From Deltaproteobacteria bacterium (GTDB lineage: Bacteria > Desulfobacterota > Desulfuromonadia > Desulfuromonadales > Geopsychrobacteraceae), in NCBI GenBank assembly GCA_018399135.1, contig JAGYPB010000033.1, positions 1 to 32,405 on the forward strand: a DNA stretch of 32,405 nucleotides, read 5' to 3'. The notes under the pieces were generated by a model that was not told the DNA's origin, searched no databases, and saw only the letters and a program-made list of their open reading frames with translations. Positions 25,801-32,405 of this stretch are shown one piece after another (the first letter of the stretch is position 1; each line of letters begins with the position of its first letter). Made by a program: the position numbers and the translations under genes.

Positions 25801-27060
25801 TCACAGTTCCCCTCCGACTAGAGTACGCAACTGCGCCAGGGAGATCTGATAATCGGCCACCAGTTGGTAATACCCGGCTTGATAATCAAACAGCGCCATC
25901 TGTTCATCGAGCAGCATGGAAAAATCAATCTTGTCCACTTGAAAAGCGGCAACAGACGCCTCAACCGACTGCTCCGCCTGCGGCAGAATGGCATCCCGAT
26001 AGAGCAGGATCTGACCGTAACGCTGCTCAAGGTCGGCCAGTTGCCGGCTAATGCCGCCCTCGATGCTGTTACGCACCTGATGCAATTGCGCCGTTACCAT
26101 GGCACTTTGCGCTGCAGCTGCATGTTCTGCGGCCCGCCGTCTGGCACGCTGAACCGGCAGATTGAAGGACAGTGACAAACCGAAGAAATCGTCGCCCCCC
26201 ATGCCTGAGTCCAATCGGTCACGCTGCGCATATTCAATACTCAAAGTCACATCAGGATAATAGTCGAGCTCAGCCAATTGCCGCGATGACAGGCTCGCCT
26301 GATATTCAGCGTTCAGACTGTGCAGCAATGGCCGCGCTAACAATGCTCGCTGCAACAGAACGTCCGGCACTGCGGTGATAGGCTGTGGTTTTGGTTCAGG
26401 AAAGGTTGTGATCTCGGTCGATTGTGGGCGGTTCAGCAGTTCATTGAACAGTGCCTGCAAGGTTTTGCGCTGTTGTTGGCGTTTGAGCAACATCTCCTGC
26501 ATCTTTGAGTACTGAACCTGGGCACTGAATATTGTCTGGATCGATCCATTACCGACGCTGTAGCGGGTTTCGGCAAGAACGATGAGATCATCCAGCAAAT
26601 GCAGCGTTTGTTGCGTCAATTCAATACTTTTGTCAATGGCATAGAGACGATAGCCGGTTTCCCGCACCATCTGCGCTAACTCAAGCTTACGCTCCGCCAA
26701 CAACCAGCGCGCAGCTTCTGATTCGCTTTTCGCCACCGCTGTTCGCGTACCACGCTTGCCCCGATAGGGAATTTTCTGGGAAATGCCGATCACCTTTTGG
26801 GTCATCGGCTCGCGACGAAAATCAAAGGAATCCACCGGGACGCTGCGAACGCCGACCATCAGCATCGGATCATCGAAGGCACCTGCGACAGCGACCCGAT
26901 GTTGCAACATCTGCCAGCGTGATTCGACCACCGCAACGGCAGGGTTCTGCTCCAGGGCTCGTGTTACTAAAGCTTCGAGGTTTTCTTCAGCAGCAATAAC
27001 AGCAGAATGGACGCCGAGCACCCACACCATGGCTACAAATCCAAATAGTTTTTTTCCCAC
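25801..27060 (-). CDS. TolC-type outer-membrane efflux protein
   Basis: A 419-residue outer-membrane factor (CusC/TolC superfamily) forming the exit duct of the efflux complex. Residues 1-24 are a signal peptide; no lipobox, so it is not the lipoprotein type of E. coli CusC. The rest is two helical repeats typical of OEP domains: LEALVTRALEQNPAVAVVESRWQ at the start of the first, and LLARPLLHSLNAEYQASL at the start of the second. The start codon is GTG with GGAGG 9 nt upstream. It is the first gene of the operon, preceded by a sigma54 promoter. Confidence 0.9.
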   Translation of the reverse strand: MGKKLFGFVAMVWVLGVHSAVIAAEENLEALVTRALEQNPAVAVVESRWQMLQHRVAVAGAFDDPMLMVGVRSVPVDSFDFRREPMTQKVIGISQKIPYRGKRGTRTAVAKSESEAARWLLAERKLELAQMVRETGYRLYAIDKSIELTQQTLHLLDDLIVLAETRYSVGNGSIQTIFSAQVQYSKMQEMLLKRQQQRKTLQALFNELLNRPQSTEITTFPEPKPQPITAVPDVLLQRALLARPLLHSLNAEYQASLSSRQLAELDYYPDVTLSIEYAQRDRLDSGMGGDDFFGLSLSFNLPVQRARRRAAEHAAAAQSAMVTAQLHQVRNSIEGGISRQLADLEQRYGQILLYRDAILPQAEQSVEASVAAFQVDKIDFSMLLDEQMALFDYQAGYYQLVADYQISLAQLRTLVGGEL

Positions 27061-27113
27061 ACCTGCCTCCGACAGAACAGGATTGCAATATCGGTCTCAA
27101 TCGGAGGGTTATT

Positions 27114-27128
27114 ACAACTTGTGTGCCA
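27114..27128 (-). promoter_or_regulatory. Sigma54 promoter of the efflux operon
   Basis: On the minus strand TGGCAC-ACAAG-TTGT reproduces the -24/-12 consensus (TGGCAC-N5-TTGC) except for the last base, with correct spacing. The -12 end is 54 nt from the GTG start of the TolC gene. Confidence 0.7.
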
Positions 27129-27191
27129 AATAATTTTTCTATTGTTTTTCAGATGGTTGGGATTTCAGCCAGAATGAGAGATGGGGGGAAA

Positions 27192-27231
27192 CTGCAGACT
27201 ATTCTACGGCCAGGTGTGGAATAATCTGCAG
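27192..27231. promoter_or_regulatory. Likely upstream activator site for the sigma54 response regulator
   Basis: CTGCAGACTATTCTAC (27192-27207) and GTGGAATAATCTGCAG (27216-27231) are inverted arms matching at 14 of 16 positions around an 8-nt spacer. The centre lies about 110 bp upstream of the expected start site of the efflux operon, the classic distance for an NtrC-family activator. Confidence 0.6.
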
Positions 27232-27248
27232 CCAATGTGAAATGTCAG

Positions 27249-27392
27249 GTAACTATTCAGCTGTAGTCCTTGCGCAGGATCGGGGTTCCTGTGGCAAGGG
27301 TGTTTGTCGCCATGGACGGCGACAACAAGCGGTCATGGATGACGAAAAGCGTCCATTGACATAGGATCCCCGATTCTGTGCTGAACAGATAC
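27249..27392 (+). repeat. MITE-like element, long form (copy E, reference copy)
   Basis: 144 bp. Ends GTAACTATTCAGC and GCTGAACAGATAC. The subterminal blocks GCGCAGGATCGGGGTTCCTG and the inverted CAGAATCGGGGATCCTATG match, and a central stem TTGTCGCC-ATGGAC-GGCGACAA lies off-centre, so each strand could fold into a long hairpin. Flanks AATGTCAG (27241-27248) and AATTTCAG (27393-27400) match at 7 of 8. No coding capacity. Confidence 0.85.
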
Positions 27393-27396
27393 AATT

Positions 27397-28761
27397 TCAG
27401 AAGGATTTTAGACCAAATTTTTCCAGCCGGTATAGCAGGACATGACGCGGGATGTCCAGCAGCCCGGCAGCACGCGTCTGGTTGCCGCCGCTTAACTCCA
27501 AAGCCTGTCGAATTGCCGATTTCTCCAGCTTCGCCAGAGGATAGCCGGCAGCAGGAAGGACAAACGGCAAATGGCCTGCAGTGGTATCGTTAGATGCAGA
27601 AAGGTCAGCTAGCAGGTTGGCTGGTAAATCGGCCATATCGACTGAATTTCCATGACACAAAATCGCCAGGCGCTGCATCAGATTTTTCAGTTCCCTGACG
27701 TTGCCCGGCCATGCATAAAGTTGTAAGGCATTCAGAACCTCATCCTTGATACCGAGCTGTCGTTCTGCCGCATACTGCCGCAGAAAATGACGTGCCAACA
27801 GAGGGATATCCTCCGATCGTTGCCGTAAGGGGGGAACCTCCAGAGGAATAACGGCCAGACGGTAATAAAGATCCTCGCGAAATTTGCCCTGACGAATCTC
27901 ATCTTCTAATTTCAGATTGGTAGCTGCCACCACCCGCACATCGACGGAGCAGGTCTGTCCGCCGATCGGCTCTATTTCCCCCAACTGCAAAGCACGCAAC
28001 AGTTTCGGTTGTTGATCCAGGGGCAATTCACCAACTTCATCGAGAAACAAGGTCCCGCCATCGGCCTGTTCAAATTTCCCCTTGCGGTTCTTGATCGCCC
28101 CGGTAAATGAGCCCTTAATGTGCCCGAACAGCTCACTTTCGATCAGCCCTTGGGGAATCGCCGCACAGTTCAGTGTCACAAACGCCTGCTGGGCACGTGC
28201 GCTCTTGGCATGAACACGTTGTGCCAGCAGTTCCTTGCCGGCTCCGCTTTCACCGGTCAGTAAAACCGGCACATCAGAGGTCGCCACCCGATCCAGGGTA
28301 TTGATCAGTTGCTGCATACTGGGAGCGGCAGTTATAAGTTCAAAGCTCTCGCCCTGAGCCAGCTTCTTACGCAACTCCTGGTTCTCCCGTTGCAGCAGGC
28401 AATAAGAAAGTGCCCGCTGCACAGCCAGACGCAAAGCGTCGCGGGAAAAGGGTTTGACCAGGTAATCGTGGGCGCCTAGCTGCATCGCCTCGACGGCACT
28501 CTCGACACTGCCGAAGGCCGTCACCATGATCACCAGAATATCGGGATAATCCCGCCGGACCTGGGTCAAGAGTTCAAATCCGCCCATCCGATCCATCTTC
28601 AGGTCGGTGACGATCAAACATGGTGGTTCCTTGTGTACCGCCGCCAGTGCCTCGTCACCATCGCCGGCTACGCTCACTTGGTACCCCGCCTGTTGCAGGG
28701 TATATTCCATCATCCGCCGCAGGGAATCATCGTCATCAACAACCAGAATCTTTTCACTCAT
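27397..28761 (-). CDS. Sigma54-dependent response regulator (NtrC/ZraR family)
   Basis: A 454-residue transcription activator. Receiver domain 1-120 with phospho-acceptor D53 and K103. AAA+ domain about 140-375: Walker A GESGAGKE (170-177), the sigma54-contact loop as GSFTGA (217-222), Walker B LFLDEV (238-243) and the arginine finger region. Fis-type helix-turn-helix 415-450 (NQTRAAGLLDIPRHVLLYRLEKFGL). The ATG at 28761 begins MSEKILVVDDD and overlaps the kinase stop by 8 bp, so the pair is coupled; GGAG lies 10 nt upstream. Its likely target is the adjacent efflux operon, with a sigma54 site and dyad nearby. The GSFTGA is a variant of the usual GAFTGA. Its stop codon lies in the flank of repeat copy E. 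Confidence 0.92.
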   Translation of the reverse strand: MSEKILVVDDDDSLRRMMEYTLQQAGYQVSVAGDGDEALAAVHKEPPCLIVTDLKMDRMGGFELLTQVRRDYPDILVIMVTAFGSVESAVEAMQLGAHDYLVKPFSRDALRLAVQRALSYCLLQRENQELRKKLAQGESFELITAAPSMQQLINTLDRVATSDVPVLLTGESGAGKELLAQRVHAKSARAQQAFVTLNCAAIPQGLIESELFGHIKGSFTGAIKNRKGKFEQADGGTLFLDEVGELPLDQQPKLLRALQLGEIEPIGGQTCSVDVRVVAATNLKLEDEIRQGKFREDLYYRLAVIPLEVPPLRQRSEDIPLLARHFLRQYAAERQLGIKDEVLNALQLYAWPGNVRELKNLMQRLAILCHGNSVDMADLPANLLADLSASNDTTAGHLPFVLPAAGYPLAKLEKSAIRQALELSGGNQTRAAGLLDIPRHVLLYRLEKFGLKSF

Positions 28762-29881
28762 ACACTTTTTTCTCCGCGGACAATGGAATACTGACGTTAA
28801 AGCTGGTGCCATGTCCGGACTGACTGTCTACCAACAACTCCCCGCCAAGGCGCTGGATCAGCCGCTGGGTAATGGCCAGGCCCAACCCGGTCCCTTCTTC
28901 ACGAGTGGTATAAAAAGGGGTAAAAATCTGCTCCAGGTCGTCCGCATTAATCCCTTCACCTGTATCTGTTACCCGGATTTCAACCTGTTTTTCTGTCCGT
29001 TGTGCCATCAGAGTCAATATACCACCACCGGACATAGCTTGCAGGGCGTTCTGAGCCAGATTCAATAACGCCTGTTTCAGGGGTGCCACAACCAGTCGCA
29101 CCCGAGTATCGTCAGTTTCAACGACAATGCTGATACCCGCTTTGTCCGCATCGGCCGACAACTGCAACTTCAGTTGCCCCAGCATTTCAGCGAGCGCTAC
29201 CTCTTCCGTTTCTTCCACAGGTCCACGGATGACACCAAGAAACTCCTCCAGGACGTTATTCAGACGCTGACTTTCTTTCTGCAGGATGCGGCCGAATTCG
29301 AAACGTTGATCATCTTCATTGAGACCTTCCGTTACCACTTCCGCCGCCATGCGGATCGACCCCAAAGGATTGCGGATTTCATGGGCCAGACCGGCGCTCA
29401 TTTCTCCCAGAGTAGAAAACCGCTCCTTGCGGCGCAGCTCCATTTCCGCGGCAAGCAGTTCATCGGCTTGTTTGCGCAGCTGGGCATAACTACGTTCAAG
29501 ACGTTCCGCTGTCTGCTGATACAATTTCTGCTGATGCCGCTCGCGCTGAGAAAGCAGCCCGGTGATTCCACCGACAACGTGATAAAGCAACATTTCGAGC
29601 ACCTGCTCCAGCAAGTCCCCATGGAAGGGAACCAACTGCAACAACATATGCGGCAGATACAACAGCGATACTGAGACCGCAGCAAACAACCCGCCACGCA
29701 ACCCGAACCAGACCCCGCCAAGCACAATGGGTAAATAATAGAGGCGTCGATAAATATCATGAAATGGTGCGTGCAGGGTCGAGGTAAAATAGTGCAGTAC
29801 TGTGACCAGCAGAATCAAACTGACCACCAGCAGCAAACGATGATGTCTGGCTAACCAGTCAGACCAGGATCTTTTTATCAC
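28754..29881 (-). CDS. Membrane-bound sensor histidine kinase, NtrB/ZraS-like
   Basis: A 375-residue inner-membrane kinase paired with the response regulator. The N-terminal 115 residues hold about four membrane helices with the module HDIYRRLYYLPIVLGG, rather than the large periplasmic sensor loop of ZraS or CusS. A short coiled coil follows (115-155), then the H box GLAHEIRNPL with H167, the N box (N278), and G boxes DTGEGI (306-311) and GTGLGLAI (330-337). The start is GTG with GGAG 8 nt upstream. The signal is likely metal stress, inferred from the neighbours; the sensor domain itself gives no metal motif. Confidence 0.9.
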   Translation of the reverse strand: MIKRSWSDWLARHHRLLLVVSLILLVTVLHYFTSTLHAPFHDIYRRLYYLPIVLGGVWFGLRGGLFAAVSVSLLYLPHMLLQLVPFHGDLLEQVLEMLLYHVVGGITGLLSQRERHQQKLYQQTAERLERSYAQLRKQADELLAAEMELRRKERFSTLGEMSAGLAHEIRNPLGSIRMAAEVVTEGLNEDDQRFEFGRILQKESQRLNNVLEEFLGVIRGPVEETEEVALAEMLGQLKLQLSADADKAGISIVVETDDTRVRLVVAPLKQALLNLAQNALQAMSGGGILTLMAQRTEKQVEIRVTDTGEGINADDLEQIFTPFYTTREEGTGLGLAITQRLIQRLGGELLVDSQSGHGTSFNVSIPLSAEKKVYE

Positions 29882-30059
29882 AACACCGGCTCCACACAGA
29901 TTCCCCTCATGGATGTCGTCTACAATAGGCCATCACTCCCCTTGGGAATTCGGCAACCGTTACCATGTTAACACAGTCTTTGTCCTGTTGCGGCACAGAG
30001 ATCAGCTGATACCGCTCATAACAGATGGTGCAACCAGGGATCTTTTTCTCCTCACTGTA

Positions 30060-30088
30060 TTTACAATTCCCGACCAGTTGAGTAGACT
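30060..30088 (+). promoter_or_regulatory. Candidate promoter for the SCO-cytochrome oxidase genes
   Basis: TTTACA (30060-30065), 17-nt spacer, TAGACT (30083-30088). The remaining gap from 29882 is divergent spacer between the kinase and SCO genes; no other structure seen. Confidence 0.35.
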
Positions 30089-30160
30089 TGCGTCATTGTC
30101 CGTGGCAACCACAAACTCGGCGTCTGCCGGACAAAAACTTTTTTCACCTGCATGGAGTAA

Positions 30161-30922
30161 ATGTTGCGTTCTTTTCTGATTTTTCTGGTGGTCTGTCTAT
30201 TGCTCCAGGTTAGCGCTCTGGCGCAGGAAAAGCGGGTTGCCCTGGAGATGCAACTGGGGGAGAGGATTCCCCTGGAGCTCACCTTTACCGATTCAAACGG
30301 TGAACAGGTGCAACTTGCTGACCTGATTGACCGCCCGACGCTCATCGTACCGGTCTTTTACAATTGCCGCACTGTCTGCAACGTCCTGCTTGGCGGCCTG
30401 TCGTCAACCCTGCCAAAAATGCGCCTGACCCCCGGCAAGGATTACCAGGTCATCACCTTGAGCTTTGACCCGACTGAAACTGTCGCCATGGCGGCTCACA
30501 GCCAACGCACTTTTCTCACCGCAACGCGCACCGACTTCCCTCCGGAAGCCTGGCATTTTTTAACCGGAGAGCAGGAGAACATCCTCGAGCTGACGGACTC
30601 TGTCGGTTATTATTTTTATCAAGAGGGGGATGACTTTGTTCACCCCACCGCCGCCTTTATTGTCGCCGCCGATGGCACCATCGTCCGTTACCTGATCGGC
30701 CAATCGATCCCGCCGATTACCCTGACCATGGCAATCCTGGAAGCTGCGGAAGGTCGTATCAGCACCCCGATCAGCAAAGCACTGGAATTTTGTTTCACTT
30801 ATGATGCCGAAAACCGCCGTTATGTCTTTAATCTCATGCGCGTCAGCGGGTCAGTTATCCTGTTGACCCTCGGCAGTTTTTTTCTGTTTCTGATCTTCAG
30901 CGGTAGAAAGAAAAAATCATGA
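30161..30922 (+). CDS. SCO1/SenC family copper chaperone
   Basis: A 253-residue exported copper-binding thioredoxin-fold protein that helps build the CuA site of cytochrome oxidase. Signal peptide 1-22, metal-binding CRTVC (C69, C73) and the partner histidine H161 (DDFVHPTAAF). A C-terminal membrane helix (about 228-248) anchors it, unlike SCO proteins with an N-terminal anchor. GGAG lies close upstream of the ATG. Its stop overlaps the start of the oxidase subunit gene by 4 nt (ATGA), so the two are one operon. Copper delivery next to copper efflux makes functional sense. Confidence 0.9.
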   Translation: MLRSFLIFLVVCLLLQVSALAQEKRVALEMQLGERIPLELTFTDSNGEQVQLADLIDRPTLIVPVFYNCRTVCNVLLGGLSSTLPKMRLTPGKDYQVITLSFDPTETVAMAAHSQRTFLTATRTDFPPEAWHFLTGEQENILELTDSVGYYFYQEGDDFVHPTAAFIVAADGTIVRYLIGQSIPPITLTMAILEAAEGRISTPISKALEFCFTYDAENRRYVFNLMRVSGSVILLTLGSFFLFLIFSGRKKKS

Positions 30923-32405
30923 CAAAAACCCCCTTGAACAACACCGGCTTCTACAGTGAGAGCCCCCGTTCCGGCGTGCTGGGCTGGCTGCTCTCCACTG
31001 ACCACAAACGCATCGGCATGATGTACCTCGGCTGTATCACCACCATGTTCATCGTCGCTGCCATGATCGGCCTGGCCATCCGTCTGCAGCTGTTCGCGCC
31101 CGGACAGCATATCATGACGGCCCAGACCTATAATGCCTCCTTCACGGTCCATGGCATTATTATGATCTTTCTGTTCATTATCCCGAGCATCCCGGCCGCC
31201 TTCGGCAATCTGCTGCTGCCGATTCAGATCGGCGCACGGGATGTTTCTTTTCCAAAGCTTAACCTGCTCTCCTGGTACCTGTATATCAGCGGCGCGATTC
31301 TGGCGGTTCTGGCTATTTTCACCGGCACCGGTGCCCCCGATACCGGCTGGACATTTTATGTCCCCTTCAGCACCCAGACCTCGACCAACGTCAGCCTCGC
31401 GGCTTTTGCCGCCTTTATGCTGGGTTTTTCGTCGATCCTGACCGGTATCAACTTTGTCACCACCATCCACCGTTTACGTGCTGAAGGGATGGGCTGGGGA
31501 CGACTGCCCCTGTTTGTCTGGACCCTCTACGCCACCGCCTGGATTCAGGTATTAGCAACGCCAATGCTCGGCATCACTTTGGTACTGGTGATCCTGGAAC
31601 GCTTCTTCGGTGCAGGACTGTTTGATGTTGCCAGTGGTGGCGATCCGATTCTGTTTCAGCATCTGTTCTGGATTTACTCACACCCGGCAGTTTACATCAT
31701 GATTCTTCCAGCGATGGGGGTCATCTCTGAAATCATCCCGACATTTTCCCGTAAACCGATATTCGGATACTGGGCCATGGCAATTTCGAGCCTGGCCATC
31801 GCCTTTGCCGGTTCACTGGTCTGGGCTCACCATATGTATGCCAGCGGCATGAGTGATTTTGCCATCCTGGTGTTTTCGCTGTTGACCTTCATCGTCGCCA
31901 TCCCCAGTGCTATCAAAATATTCAACTGGGTCTCCACCCTCTACAAAGGCTCCATCGAACTGGCACCACCGATGCTCTATGCCCTGGCCTTCATTCTCCA
32001 ATTTGCCATTGGTGGTCTTGGCGGATTGGCCTTAGGCGCAGCGGCGGCCGATATCCATCTACACGACACCACCTTTGTCGTCGGTCACTTCCACTACACC
32101 ATGTTTGGTGGTACCGGTTTTGCCTTTTTTGGAGCACTACACTACTGGTTGCCAAAATTCACCGGACGCATGTACAACCACAAAATTGCCTTTATCGCCT
32201 GGGGACTGTTGTTCGTTGGTTTCAATGTCACCTACATGGCAATGCAGGCCGTCGGCATTCAGGGGATGCCACGCCGCTACTACGATTATCTCCCCGAATT
32301 TCACACCCTCAACATGGTCGCCACTTTGGGCTCCTGGGTACTTGCTGCCGGCCTGCTGCTGATGTTCGCTAATCTCCTTAAGGGCATGCTCAGCGGAAAA
32401 ACGGT
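30919..32405 (+). CDS. ctaD: Cytochrome c oxidase subunit I (A2-type haem-copper oxidase), partial
   Basis: The first 495 residues of the catalytic subunit that reduces oxygen to water and pumps protons; the gene leaves the window. Haem and copper ligands are present: H78 (FTVHGIIM), H255, H304-H305 (VWAHHMY), H390 and H392 (GHFHYTMF). The cross-linked tyrosine is Y259 and the K-channel lysine is K333. The motif around CuB reads IYSHPAVYI, i.e. Y253-S254-H-P-A, lacking the D-channel glutamate of A1 oxidases (HPEVY); this YSHP pattern defines the A2 type. Subunit II is expected either downstream or elsewhere; it is not upstream. Confidence 0.93.
   Translation, partial: MTKTPLNNTGFYSESPRSGVLGWLLSTDHKRIGMMYLGCITTMFIVAAMIGLAIRLQLFAPGQHIMTAQTYNASFTVHGIIMIFLFIIPSIPAAFGNLLLPIQIGARDVSFPKLNLLSWYLYISGAILAVLAIFTGTGAPDTGWTFYVPFSTQTSTNVSLAAFAAFMLGFSSILTGINFVTTIHRLRAEGMGWGRLPLFVWTLYATAWIQVLATPMLGITLVLVILERFFGAGLFDVASGGDPILFQHLFWIYSHPAVYIMILPAMGVISEIIPTFSRKPIFGYWAMAISSLAIAFAGSLVWAHHMYASGMSDFAILVFSLLTFIVAIPSAIKIFNWVSTLYKGSIELAPPMLYALAFILQFAIGGLGGLALGAAAADIHLHDTTFVVGHFHYTMFGGTGFAFFGALHYWLPKFTGRMYNHKIAFIAWGLLFVGFNVTYMAMQAVGIQGMPRRYYDYLPEFHTLNMVATLGSWVLAAGLLLMFANLLKGMLSGKT

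Overview
The window looks like chromosomal DNA of a Gram-negative anaerobe or facultative anaerobe in the Desulfuromonas/Pelobacter/Geobacter group (Desulfuromonadota). The grounds are a Ccs-type (ResB/CcsA) cytochrome c maturation pair, a FapA (DUF342) protein, DUF2288, DUF169, an Sll1863-type stress protein, an ablAB osmolyte operon, and an SCO plus A2-type cytochrome c oxidase pair. The ablAB genes (N-epsilon-acetyl-beta-lysine synthesis) point to a marine or salt-exposed habitat. The assignment rests on gene content only.

Layout. 1-714: start of a probable SIS-domain isomerase gene (minus) and a thioredoxin with promoter and bidirectional terminator. 715-3395: minus-strand group DUF2288 - uracil-DNA glycosylase - KAP-like P-loop NTPase. 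3618-5126: FapA. 5253-7703: frame-disrupted protoporphyrinogen oxidase diverging from a CbpA-type DnaJ. 7780-10692: promoter, possible structured leader, Cys-rich secreted protein, then resB-ccsA and a terminator. 10836-12446: methyltransferase and DUF169 protein, divergent. 12462-14616: ablB and ablA. 15046-16947: RhlE-type helicase with a long leader, and a 5'-truncated remnant of a COG4307 metallopeptidase. 16989-20118: Sll1863-like protein, OFA-type MFS transporter, a second KamA-family radical SAM enzyme, and SlyX. 20397-27060: copper/silver efflux operon tolC-cusB-cusA-metal-binding protein. 27397-29881: histidine kinase and sigma54 response regulator. 30161-32405: SCO protein and cytochrome c oxidase subunit I, which runs off the window.

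How parts fit together. The kinase/regulator pair lies just upstream of the efflux operon. The gap between them holds a near-consensus sigma54 site (27114-27128) and, about 110 bp upstream of the expected start site, a 40-bp dyad (27192-27231). I read this as a self-contained metal-sensing circuit driving TolC-CusBA.

The least ordinary content is non-coding. Five copies of a palindromic, MITE-like element (GTAACTATTCAGC ... GCTGAACAGATAC) lie at gene edges, in long (about 145 bp) and short (about 57 bp) forms; the four copies with both ends are flanked by imperfect 8-bp duplications. Two separate 90-nt hairpins, with variable but fully paired stems around a conserved core, occupy the two intercistronic gaps of the efflux operon. 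Two genes (hemG and cusA) each carry a local burst of frameshifts while protein similarity persists across frames. This may be sequence error rather than decay.
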